Positions 1 to 8,392 of a DNA stretch of 34,917 nucleotides are shown here, in pieces. Made by a program: the position numbers and the translations under genes. Within the stretch, counting starts at the first letter, position 1. Each line of letters opens with the position of its first letter. Source of the stretch: Chrysochromulina parva (Eukaryota > Haptophyta > Prymnesiales > Chrysochromulinaceae). The stretch covers positions 1-34,917 of the forward strand of contig PJAB01000198.1 of the NCBI GenBank assembly GCA_002887195.1, in the 5' to 3' direction. Under the pieces are notes generated by a model that was not told the DNA's origin, ran no database searches, and saw nothing but the letters and a program-made list of their open reading frames with translations.

Positions 1-223
1 GGCGCTTGGCGCTCGTGGCCTCGCGCGTGCACGACATCTCCACAAGCGCGAGCATGCCGCCGCCGCTCGCCCTCGCGACCTGCACCTCCTCCACCTTGCC
101 GAGCGGCTCGAGAAGCGTCTTGAGCTCATCAGAGGAGCAGCCGTGCGGCAGGTTGGAGAAGCGCAGGTAGCGGCAGCGCGGCTCGTCGTCCGCCGCGCGC
201 GGTCGCTTGGCCTCGGACTCCAT
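1..223 (-). CDS. RRM RNA-binding protein, N-terminal part, cut by window edge
   Basis: The minus-strand frame opens with ATG at 223 and stays open for 74 codons to the window edge, so only the N-terminus is present. After an acidic/basic leader (MESEAKRPRAADDEPR) comes an RNA-recognition motif. RNP2 is YLRFSNLP (about residues 19-26), helix 1 is SSDELKTLLEPLGKVEEV, and RNP1 is the degenerate GGGMLALVEM. A weak RNP1 of this sort is typical of PTB/hnRNP-L-type RRMs, which bind pyrimidine-rich RNA in splicing control, so a PTB-like role is possible but not shown. The ATG lies only 61 bases downstream of the stop of the CDK20-like gene on the same strand. There is therefore almost no room for a separate promoter unless it lies inside the kinase gene. 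Confidence 0.75.
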   Translation of the reverse strand, partial: MESEAKRPRAADDEPRCRYLRFSNLPHGCSSDELKTLLEPLGKVEEVQVARASGGGMLALVEMSCTREATSAKR

Positions 224-284
224 CGATCGGCACGTCTTCGGATTGTGAACAAGTCTGTGAACACAGTAGATTGCTCGAAAAAAA

Positions 285-1463
285 CTACCTCGAAACTTCA
301 GCCGGAGGAGCAGCACGCCACCGTTCGAGCAGCACGCTCGCACTCTCGAGCATGCGACGCACGGCGACGGCGCCTTCTGGCGGCGCTGCGGCGCGCTGGC
401 AGATCGGGGCGGGGAAGTCTGTGTGACGTGGTGCTGGTGGCGCGGGCGGCTCCGCGCCCGCGCCGTCCTCTGTCATCGGGCGCGGGCGCCGCGGCGGCAC
501 GACGGGTGACGCGTCGAGGCCGATCAGTGCATGACCGAAGAGCGCGGCCAATGGAATGGGGGATCGAGGAGCACTTGCGAGCCATGCCTCCTCTTCCACA
601 GCAAGGCGAGCGCTCACGCGCCGGCACTCGTCGTAAATGAGAAGGCGGCCGAGCAGCTGTAGGGCCGCGTCCGACGCGAGCGGCACGAGCACGCGCAGCG
701 GCACGGGCGGCAGGCCCGCGGGCAACTCAATCTTGTGAAAGTCGGGCAGCGCTTCGACTCCGGGCCAGCTCTCTCTTGTGGGGCTACCTAGGAAGGCGAC
801 GACGCGGAATAGCTGGTCGATGTCCGACTCGCCGGGCAGAAGAGCGCAGAGCGTGTGCAGCTGCGCGAGCACGCATCCCGCCGCCCACAGGTCCACCCCC
901 ATGCCATAACGGCGCGATCCCAAGAGCAACTCGGGAGCACGGTACCAGCGCGACGCGACGGCATGCGAGAGCGAGGCGTCGTGCGCCGTCGGCAGCAGCC
1001 GTGCCTGCCCAAAGTCGGCGATGCGCAGCATGCCCGATGCGGAGAGCAGCAGGTTGTGTGGCTTGATGTCGCGGTGCAGCAAGCCGTCGGAATGGATGGC
1101 ACAAAGACCACAGAACAGCATACGGCCCAGCGTGCTCGCATGCTCGTCGCAGAGAGGTAAATCACGCTGTGCTAGGAGTGACGCCAGCGAGCTCGACTCG
1201 AACGGCATGACGAGCACGATGTTCGAGCCGTGCGTGTGCACGCCGAGAAGCGGCACCACGTTCGGGTGGCTCACGCGGCGGAGCGCGTTCATCTCACGCA
1301 CTGCATTGGTGGGAAGCTCGCGCACGTCACGTACGCGGATCCGCTTGAGCGCGACCTCAGTGCCCGTGCGGTCCCGCGCACGAAACACTGTTCCAAAGGC
1401 GCCCTCGCCCACCTTACCGAGGACCCGATAGTCGCCCGCGCAGGCAGATCCGCAATCCGCCAT
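285..1463 (-). CDS. CDK20: CDK20/CCRK-like cyclin-dependent kinase
   Basis: Intronless Ser/Thr kinase of 392 aa from ATG 1463. The frame also opens at ATG 1547, which would add 28 residues unlike the family. Visible landmarks are the Gly loop GEGAFGTV (19-26), VALK lysine K40, the PSTAIRE-equivalent PTNAVRE (51-57), HRD 130-132, DFG 150-152 and RAPELL (175-180). The stretches PGESDIDQLFRVVAFLGSP and LLIYDECRRVSA match cell-cycle-related kinase (CDK20) better than other CDKs. In the known family, CCRK activates ICK/MAK kinases and tunes cilium or flagellum length. All catalytic residues are present, so it should be active. The tail after about residue 310 is Pro/Ala-rich and lineage-specific. 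It is transcribed divergently from the small Lys-rich gene at 1665. Confidence 0.88.
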   Translation of the reverse strand: MADCGSACAGDYRVLGKVGEGAFGTVFRARDRTGTEVALKRIRVRDVRELPTNAVREMNALRRVSHPNVVPLLGVHTHGSNIVLVMPFESSSLASLLAQRDLPLCDEHASTLGRMLFCGLCAIHSDGLLHRDIKPHNLLLSASGMLRIADFGQARLLPTAHDASLSHAVASRWYRAPELLLGSRRYGMGVDLWAAGCVLAQLHTLCALLPGESDIDQLFRVVAFLGSPTRESWPGVEALPDFHKIELPAGLPPVPLRVLVPLASDAALQLLGRLLIYDECRRVSARLAVEEEAWLASAPRSPIPLAALFGHALIGLDASPVVPPRRPRPMTEDGAGAEPPAPPAPRHTDFPAPICQRAAAPPEGAVAVRRMLESASVLLERWRAAPPAEVSR

Positions 1464-1664
1464 ATCGGGTTTCGTCGCAAACTTCAGCAGGCCACACCGC
1501 ACGTTCGTCTCGAAGTAGATGTATCCGGATTCGACCAAGTGTAACATTTACAAGTCGAACCTCAGGTACGATTCCAAATGGCACTTTCCAAATTAGGCCA
1601 CTATCAGGCACCGCCCCGGCGGGTGTGACTCGTCAACGCTCGCGGGCCGCCCTTGTAGGCGGCG
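1464..1664. promoter_or_regulatory. Divergent intergenic region, CDK20-like / Lys-rich protein
   Basis: This 201-base gap lies between the start codons of two head-to-head genes and must hold both 5' regions. I see no convincing TATA box. The region is less GC-rich than the flanking coding DNA. Shared control of the two genes is an inference from the spacing alone. Confidence 0.35.
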
Positions 1665-2168
1665 ATGCCCAAGAAGGGCGGCAAGAAGGGCAAAAAGGGC
1701 CCAGCGCTGGTGACAGACGCAGCTTCCCTTGCCCCTTTCAACGTCAACGTGCGCGATATCATCGCGACACCCCTTGGTGTCGAGACTACGGTGGTCGGCG
1801 TCAAGGATGGCGCCCTCATGGTGATGTGGCCGGGTGGACTGGTCACCGCAGCGACCTGCGCACCGAGCAAGGCCTGCAACGCTCATGAGCTCAGCGTATT
1901 CGGGTACAACAAGCGGCCGGCGTCTGCCCACATCGAGCGATCCATCAACGAGCGTGAAAAGGCTCTTTACGAACACAGACGATATGACAAGCCGCTCCCA
2001 CTGACGGCGCGTATCAACCTGCCACTCGGCAAGAAGGGCCTAGCGCGTGGCAAGACTGGTCTCGATGGCACTGAGAAATACGAGGCCTTCCAAGCGTACC
2101 TCAGTAACCCGTCGGCTCCGCGTGCGGGGAGCGCGCCCGCGGGCAAGGACGCAAAAAAGAAGAAGTGA
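1665..2168 (+). CDS. Small Lys-tailed protein, function unknown
   Basis: A 167-aa protein from ATG 1665. It has Lys-rich ends (MPKKGGKKGKKGP at the N-terminus, GKDAKKKK at the C-terminus) and an ordered middle. Residues about 26-65 (VRDIIATPLGVETTVVGVKD, then GALMVMWPGG) look like a small beta-rich module. A second conserved-looking stretch is NKRPASAHIERSINEREKAL. Lys-rich starts of this style are common in algal axonemal proteins, and the divergent neighbour is a cilium-associated kinase type. A ciliary role is worth testing but is not shown. No membrane segment or targeting signal is seen. I do not recognise the family. Confidence 0.7.
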   Translation: MPKKGGKKGKKGPALVTDAASLAPFNVNVRDIIATPLGVETTVVGVKDGALMVMWPGGLVTAATCAPSKACNAHELSVFGYNKRPASAHIERSINEREKALYEHRRYDKPLPLTARINLPLGKKGLARGKTGLDGTEKYEAFQAYLSNPSAPRAGSAPAGKDAKKKK

Positions 2169-2946
2169 GCCCAGATGACTTGCGTTCGAGTGCTGCACTG
2201 CTGGAAGCTCGCTTCAGACCGGAGCATCACGGCTCCGAAATTCTACTGTACGGTCAATAGTCCCGTAGCATGCGATGATTAGGCCATGTGAGTACTACGC
2301 TGCGCCGAGCGCCGGTTTGCGGCGCCTGCGTGCTCTGCGGACATGAGTCGTATCAGGACCGCACCTGCAGGGGCCCCGCCCATTACTTGATCTGCCCAAG
2401 ACCTCCAGACCTCAATTACAAGGGTATAGTTAGTAAGAGTCCGAAAACGTGACTAAACTCACAAGCGTCGGATTACGTGGCACGCTCGGGAGTCGGGTCG
2501 TTGCGTCGTTCGACGATGCCGGCCCATTAGGATTCGCCGCGCGCGGCCCCCGACGGCGCCACGCGAGCCCGACGGTGTACCATGCGGTGAACCCACATGC
2601 GGCCATGCGCGACACATGCCGCGTTTACGAGTACGCGGTTCCATTACGTAACGTGTCTTTGTGCCCGCACTGTCCGCGGAGTACTCCGCGACGGGTGCCG
2701 GAACGCCCGCGCAGCAAGCGCCCAAGCGAAAATCCAACGCGCCTCTCGGACCGACGCGCGACAGCCGAGCTGGGGGGCGTGAGCCACCCGCAATAGCACG
2801 GTTCGCACCCACAGCCACTGGTGTATCTCGACCAAAGCGGCCCTGGGCGGCTATCGGGGCGACACACAAAAAGCCGCCTTGTACAGCTTGCGATTGGCTG
2901 TGCTCAGATCGATTCGCGCCTCCCAGTACCGGTAGCATCCCAGGAT
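2169..2946. other. Convergent intergenic region
   Basis: This gap of about 0.8 kb lies between the ends of the Lys-rich gene (+) and the transporter (-). No gene is supported. The long open frames on both strands have the Arg/Pro/Ala-heavy composition expected of GC-rich shadows. A 55-codon plus-strand frame at 2288-2452 holds a Cys/His cluster (CGACVLCGH, then a Cys, a His and a Cys-Pro) but has no ATG of its own. A perfect GTGAGT donor-like hexamer sits at its left edge. Confidence 0.4.
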
Positions 2947-4930
2947 CTACCCAGGATCGATTCGCGCACTGTACTCGGTCGTTGTGGCGTTCGTAGTGTA
3001 AACCAAGTCGGGCGAGCGCTCCTTGGCGCGTTCGATGCGCCAGCGCATCAAGCTGCCGATACAATGGCCAATGGCACCGATCGAGAGTACGACGACGAAG
3101 GCGACCGTGTTCTCCCATGAGGAGTAGAGATTCGTCAAAAGAGCGCTGACGGCAAAGCAGAACGGCAGCAAGCAGTAGCAGACGGCGGTCTGCACGCCGC
3201 CCGGCAGCTGGAAGGGACGCTCGACGTTCGGGCGCTGTACTCGCAGCGCGATGAAAGAGTACAGGAAGAGGCAGTGCGAGCATGCGAACAGCATCATCTC
3301 CACCTCGACGAGCGCCTCGAGGTGAAACTGATGAGGGAGGCAATCATGGGTCATCAGTGATCATCAGAGGTCATCAGAGCGCCTCAAGGTGCACCTGATG
3401 AGGGAGGCAATCCATCGCACTCAATGGCACTCGTTCATTCAATCGCAACGTGAGTCGCACAGCTGAGCGAAACAAGGAGCTATGCAGGAGCTATGCGTGG
3501 CCATCCGTGGCGATCTCCGGCACTCGAGATGAGCTCGGGATGATCTCCGGCATTCGAGGTCAGCTCGGGATAATCTCCGGCACTCGAGATCAGCTCGGGA
3601 TGCACCTGGGTCAGGCAGCCCGCAATCGTCGCGTTGAAGAGTACGTTGGCGCGCGACATGCCGCCGCCCTCTGGCTCGGTCTTCAGCCAGAGGGTGAGTG
3701 AAGCCAAGCAGCGTCGGTGCAGCATCGGGGTCTGCGCGGCCTGCAGCGGGGGCTCATTCATGCGGGGGGTGAGCCGCGTCGGCGGCGGGGCCTCTCGATT
3801 CAACGGCAGCAGGCACGTGAACCCAAGGTCACTCAAGTACGCTTGAACAAAGGCGCCGCACGAGCGCTCCGCCGCGATGACCTGCGAGTGGTACAGGCCG
3901 ACCTGCGCCATGTTCGCGCCAACCACGAAGAGCGTCTTGAGCCACAGGCCGGAGAGCTGGCCAGCGAGAGTTCCAAAGTAGCCCGCGTCGTAATGCTCAG
4001 TGTCGGGGTCGAGAGAGAGCGCGACGGCAAAGGGCATCACGTTGAGCGCGATGACGAGCGGCAGAAGGAATGCGACGACGGCTGGGTAGGTGTACTTGGG
4101 ATTTTCGACTTCACCCGCCATCGATCCGAGCGTCGAGAAGCCCGAGTAGAGCCACTGGAGTTCAACAAGGTGCCACAATGAGTCAGAGGGACAAGAGCAC
4201 TCAGAGGCACTCAGAAGCACTCATAGGTACTCAGAGGCACTCAGAGCTGCTCAGAGGCCCTCAGAAGCACTCAGAGGCACCCAGAAGCATTCAGAAGCAA
4301 TCGTACCAGCGCCCACGAGATGAGGAGAGCCCAGTCAGTCTCGCCTTCCATCGAGGTGAGCACCTCGGGCTCGAGCCGACCGAGACCGATGACGATGAAG
4401 ATGAGGCTCGGGGTGAGAGAGAGGAAGAAGACGACGCTTTGCGAGGCCGTCACCCAGTCGAGGCCCATGCAGTTGGTCACCGCCACGCAGACGACCATGG
4501 CCAAGCAGATCCCCTGCTCGCTGCCCAGCCCCAGTTGGAGTGCCTTGCTCACGTACTTAGCGGCGATCTGCGGGTACACCGCCGCGTCGAGCAGGTTGGT
4601 GAACCACACCCAAAAGCAGTTGTGGCCGCCGATGCGCGGCCCGCACGCCTCGGCCGTCCACACGACCTGACCGCCGTCCACCGGGAAGGCGGTGGCAAGC
4701 TCGGCCGTCATGAGTGCGTTCGGGAGCGCGAAGCAGAGTCCAGCGAGCACCGTCCAGAGGAAGACGATCAGCGGTGGCCCCGACGATACCATCGTCTCAT
4801 TGCCGTACAGGCCGCCCGAGACCCAGAAGAAGCCGATGACCACGAGCGTGCACACGCCCACTCGCTTTTTTGCCTCGCTCTCCGATGTCGGTAACAAAAC
4901 CTGCCGCTCGCCGCCAGGCGCGGGCATCAT
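2947..4930 (-). CDS. Polyamine/amino-acid transporter, APC superfamily, three exons
   Basis: Three phase-0 exons join into one transporter: 4930-4307, 4154-3606 and 3327-2947. The protein is 517 aa from ATG 4930. The frame is open up to 5059 without an ATG. The N-terminal half carries hallmarks of plant/algal polyamine-uptake (PUT-like) and LAT permeases: VSGGLYGNETMV in TM1, ALPNALMTAELATAFP, then DGGQVVW and ACGPRIGG. Exon 2 resumes with WLYSGFSTLGSMAGEVENP, a conserved APC segment. Exon 3 gives the last helices (EMMLFACSHCLFLYSFIAL and onward). Expected role: proton- or cation-coupled import of polyamines or amino acids across a membrane; substrate not predictable. Both introns carry short tandem repeats, and the second ends in the window-wide 3' module. 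A Pro-rich stretch in exon 2 (around 3700-3790) fits the family poorly and could be a further in-frame intron. Confidence 0.82.
3328..3605 (-). mobile_element. Introner-like intron, two stacked elements
   Basis: Transporter intron 2 (278 bases) is read on the minus strand from donor CAG/GTGCAT at 3606/3605 to acceptor CATCAG/TTT at 3328/3327. It holds two copies of the 3' module ATTGCCTCCCTCATCAG, ending at 3395 and at 3328. The 18 bases after the first module (3394-3377, coding VHLEAL) repeat at the start of exon 3 (FHLEAL) with 3 mismatches. Decamer-like TGATGACCTC units lie between them. The donor side also begins with a diverged version (VHPELI), extended into three 30-bp tandem copies. 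The layout suggests two successive insertions or duplications at one exon site. Confidence 0.75.
3512..3601. repeat. Three 30-bp tandem repeats inside transporter intron 2
   Basis: Three consecutive 30-base copies lie at 3512-3541, 3542-3571 and 3572-3601, each of the form (G/A)ATCTCCGGCA(C/T)TCGAG followed by a nearly constant half ending AGCTCGGGAT. They start within a few bases of the 5' splice site. On the minus strand the first copy still reads in the exon frame. Confidence 0.85.
4155..4306 (-). repeat. Transporter intron 1, made mostly of 10-bp repeats
   Basis: This 152-base intron runs from donor GCGCTG/GTACGA to acceptor CTCCAG/TGG. Read with the gene, most of it is about nine degenerate decamers of the form TG(C/T)CTCTGAG. 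This is close kin to the TGACCTCTGA units in the introns at 15509, 15804 and 19395. It lacks the TTGCCTCCCTCATCAG 3' module and shows no target duplication, so it may be an older or end-converted member of the family. Confidence 0.7.
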
Positions 4931-5052
4931 CGCGGATGCGGGTGCCGAGGCGGCGCCCGGGACGGCAGGCGCTCCCTCTGCTGTGGCGGCGACGCTCGCC
5001 GTGGCGTCCGCACCACCCGTGTGGTCAAGTTGGTCGACACTGACCCAAGACA

Positions 5053-5077
5053 AAGTCAAGTCAAGTCAAGTCAAGTC
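5053..5077. repeat. (AAGTC)5 microsatellite at the transporter 5' end
   Basis: There are five perfect pentamers. On the minus strand they lie between an ATG at 5083, which is in the transporter frame, and the open frame beginning at 5059. Five copies place a TGA at 5068-5066. A tract shorter by three units would leave the frame open from that ATG. Confidence 0.85.
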
Positions 5078-5083
5078 AGCCAT

Positions 5084-5435
5084 CAAGCTGGTAGTCCGGT
5101 AAAAAGACACCGGGGGGAGCCGGGACACACACGGTTGTACGGTACATGTAAAAAGACCCCCGGGGAGCCGGACACACATGGGACTTGGCACTTGGGGCGC
5201 TCACGGGCACCCGCGGATCTGACGGATCACACAGACGAAACTCACATCCCACAACCATATGCTCAAGACGCACGTGAACAGCGCGAAGACCGACTCCATG
5301 GGAGATTTCTGAGCAAGTTCGAGATCAAACAGAAAGAAGTCGACTTTTGACGATTTCGAGATTATTTGTGGTCCAATTGCGCGTTGTCTCTCCGATGTGT
5401 CTCCTAGTATTCTAATCAGATTACGCAGTCCAACT
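5084..5435. promoter_or_regulatory. Divergent intergenic region with a 30-bp direct repeat
   Basis: This region separates the transporter (-) from the homeodomain gene (+) and should contain both promoters. It carries an imperfect direct repeat: 5101-5132 and 5150-5179 both read AAAAAGAC, then a C/G run, then GGAGCCGG and GACACACA. AT-rich DNA follows at about 5310-5400, just ahead of the homeodomain ATG. Binding sites cannot be assigned from the sequence. Confidence 0.4.
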
Positions 5436-7380
5436 ATGGCGAGCGGCTTGGCTGCCCCGAACTATGGAATGGCCCCCTGCGGACGCGTGCGCGTGCAGCC
5501 CGCGAGCCCTCAGCTCCTGAGCGCCGTCGACAATCCCTCGTCCACCATCGGTGGGCGCTGGATCATCTCGTCGTCGGCGCTTTACTTGCTCGAGCAAGTG
5601 TACAAGATCGAGAACTACCCCTCACTGCACATGCGCCAGCGGCTCGCAACGGACTTGGAAGTATCGCAGCGGCAGGTATTTGCGCGCGCATGGCCGCCCG
5701 TGCGGCCGGGCTCCCTTCCCCCTCCCACTTGCAACCGGGAGATCTGCAACCGGGGCTCCGCAGATCTCTCCCTTACCGTTGCTGTCCGTGCTTGCCACCC
5801 CTTCGCTCGACGCGACGCAGATCCAGGTGTGGTTCCAGAACCGGCGCCAGCGCGACCGCAACCTCATCAAGGCGTCCGAGAAGCTCTCTCCCAAGATGGA
5901 GTCGTCGGGGCTGCGCCTCGGCGATGCGAGCCGCTCGGCCAAGGACGGCGATGAGTCCATGGAGAAGGACGAGGCGAGCGACCACTGTGATGCGGGCTCG
6001 GACGCGTCGGGGGCGTCGCACTCGCGGGCCAAGAAGGCACCGTGCGCCTCCGACAAGACTCCGACGAGCGGCCACTCGAGCACGCCTTCGTCATTGGCCT
6101 CCCCGTCGCAGGAGCTCTCGCCGCCTTCCAGCCCGGGCCATCTCACGGAGCACTCGCACTCCCGAAAGACCGTGCCGTCGTTGCAGATGGCGCCACCGAC
6201 GGCGCGACCGTGGCAGACCCTCGGGCTCTTGCCCCTGATGCCGCAGCCAATGGGCAATCGCTCCTCGGCTGCGCATGCAAGTGCTCACCACGGCGCCGGC
6301 CCGTCGTCTTCTTCCGCTGAGCGCGCGACCCACGCCGAAAGGGGGGTCGCGAGGGCGGGGGCCGGCCAGTCGTTCAGGCCGTCCCTGGCATCGATGCCCG
6401 CGCCCCCGCTCCCAGGCGTACCGTCGTGGGGCGCCCCCCCTCCGCAGGCCGGCATCGGCGGAAGCGCTCGCCCCAGCGCTCGCCCCTCCCTTCTCACCCA
6501 AGGGTTGGGACTTGAGCCCTCAGTGGCCGCCGCGCTGCCCAATGTGGCAGTCTATCTGCAGCACATTGAGCGGCTGCAATCGGCCTATCTGCGCCTCGGC
6601 AGCGGCGTGAACGCGCCTAGCCTTGAGGGCGCGGCGCCGCCACTGCCTCAGCCTTCGGAAGCGGCGCATTCCACACACCCGCTGCCTCGTCTCCCCTCTT
6701 CCTCCGTTGCCGCCTCGCCGATGCCGCTGCCGACCAACCCGCCCTTCTTTTCCACCGCCCTTGGCACGCCTCTGTTCGATCTGCCGCTGTCCCAAGGCAT
6801 CCCGGGCCTGTGGGGTGGCTACCCTCCTCCGGCGTTGAGTCTGGACCCGTCGGTCTTTTACAATTTGCACATGTCGGACCTCTCGGCGCACGTCCTGCGT
6901 GCTCACACTGCAGCGCTCTCGCAGGCCTTTTCGGCGCCCCCCCTTTCGATCCCCCCCCTTTCGATCCCCCCCCTTTCGAGCCTCCCCCTTTCGAGCCTTC
7001 CCCTCTCGAGCCCCCCAATGGCCACCGGCACCGCGATGCCCGCCCCGACCGCTTCCTCGAGTTTCCCGTTCCAACGGTCATCGTCCACGATGGACGACGC
7101 ACCGGAGCTGGGCAAATGCTTCAAGAAGCCGCGCAGCAACACGGACCCCTCCCCGCAAAACTATGCGCGGGCCACCTCCGTCGACGCGACCTCCGCGACC
7201 ACGTTCGAGCAGCCCTCGACAGAGACCTCGGCCATCGGCTCAGATTATGGGACCAACTCGAACGACCTGAACGTCGACCAGGCCTTCGACTGGCGCGGCG
7301 CCAACAGTATGATGGACCTGGACATGGACCTGATCATGGGCATGGCGGGCGTGGTCGACTCGAAGGTGGCCGTCGTCTGA
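5436..7380 (+). CDS. Homeodomain transcription factor, two exons
   Basis: Exon 1 is 5436-5675 and exon 2 is 5821-7380, both phase 0, giving 599 aa. The 145-base intron (CGGCAG/GTATTT to GACGCAG/ATCCAG) splits the homeodomain just before the recognition helix. Joined, residues about 40-99 form a full homeodomain. Helix 1 is SSSALYLLEQVYKIENYPSL, followed by MRQRLATDLEVSQRQ and the recognition helix IQVWFQNRRQRDRNL with invariant W84, F85, N87 and R89. It should bind DNA in the nucleus. The long remainder is Ser/Pro/Ala-rich and probably disordered, with an acidic segment at about residues 115-135. Near 6937-7016 a 15-bp repeat codes LSIPP/LSSLP units. The C-terminus is Asp/Met-rich (NSMMDLDMDLIMGMAG), which resembles an acidic activation region. 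No second domain is seen, so the homeobox class is left open. Confidence 0.9.
6937..7016. repeat. 15-bp tandem repeat in the homeodomain gene
   Basis: About five copies of a CCCCTTTCGATCCCC-like unit, drifting to CCCCTTTCGAGCCTT. In frame they code the LSIPP, LSSLP and LSSPP series, so copy-number change would be frame-neutral. Confidence 0.8.
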
Positions 7381-8392
7381 GCCGCAGGCTCGCGGGACTG
7401 AATGCCACAAGAGAAACGCCAAAGGCCCGCCGCCTTCACATGCATGCTGGCGGCAACGCGGCATCATGTCATAGACGTAAGACGAAAGTATAGCGCTGAG
7501 CCTAGAGGCCCTGAGCGGGCCCGGCGTGTGTAAGTTCTATTGAGATTCCGGAAATGACGGAAATGACCTGCTGTGTCCTGCTCTCGTGAATCGGTTTCGT
7601 TCAAGCTTCAACCCCGTGCGGTACCGGTCGACCATGCGGTCGTGCCGGGTCGAGGCAGCTGAGACCTGAGTGCCCTGACACCTGCGGACTGTGCACAGAG
7701 ATCAGAGTCTCACAGAGCTCTGACACTTTTCGTGTTTCGACGTGGATCTTGGTTCTATCTCGTCTTCTTGTTGGCTTGGTGTTGGTGGCTGGTGCCGCCG
7801 CTCCGCCTGTTTGCTGTTATCCGCCTGTCCCTGTGGGCTGTGGCTTTACTGTGGCTGTCGGCTGTCGCGCTGTGCGCTGCGCCTCGAGTCTGCCTCGTGT
7901 GGACCGGTCGGGGATCGTCGGTCCTGGACAGGAGCCTGCTGTGGGCCTGGTGTGTTTCGTTTCTCGCGCGTGTGCCAGTCCCCGCCCTCGCACGTGGGTC
8001 GCACCGCACACCAGCCCCGCCCTGGTGAGGGAGGTGAACACGAAACGTCAAATGAGGACAACCTCAGCCAGGGTACGGACAACTCCGCGCGGTCGAAACG
8101 GGTCTTACACGGGTCTCCGGGGAGGGTCGAGGGATTGAGCCCGCCCGTCGCCGGGGATTTGTTCGTCTGATTCGTCCGCGGCGCGTCAGAAACGAAGAAA
8201 ATGAAACCGCGAGCAGCCAGATCGCGAGTTTGGAAGTGAGAAGTGCACGAGCTGGACTGCCCTCTCCTTCCTTCGTTCATCCTGTGGACGTGTGCACGCA
8301 TCTCCGTGCCCACTCTCGAGCGACGTCCAAGACAGACGGTACAAAACGCGCCTACTACCGGCTCGTCCGTCCGCGCAAATTTATCCGTTTCG
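7381..8392. other. Intergenic region, no supported gene
   Basis: About 1 kb. A G/T-rich stretch at 7740-7900 gives hydrophobic open frames in two plus frames, but they lack an ATG and have low-complexity Leu/Trp/Val composition. The minus-strand frame through 7846-8409 also starts at a non-ATG codon. The right end presumably holds the promoter of the gene at 8393. Confidence 0.4.

Noticed and set aside
2459..3343. 294-codon minus-strand frame overlapping the transporter
   Set aside because: It is in a different frame from the clear transporter exon 3, is rich in Arg/Ala/Gly and has no domain.
7732..8170. Hydrophobic open frames suggesting a small membrane protein
   Set aside because: They start at non-ATG codons. 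The hydrophobicity comes from a G/T-rich low-complexity stretch and appears in two frames at once.
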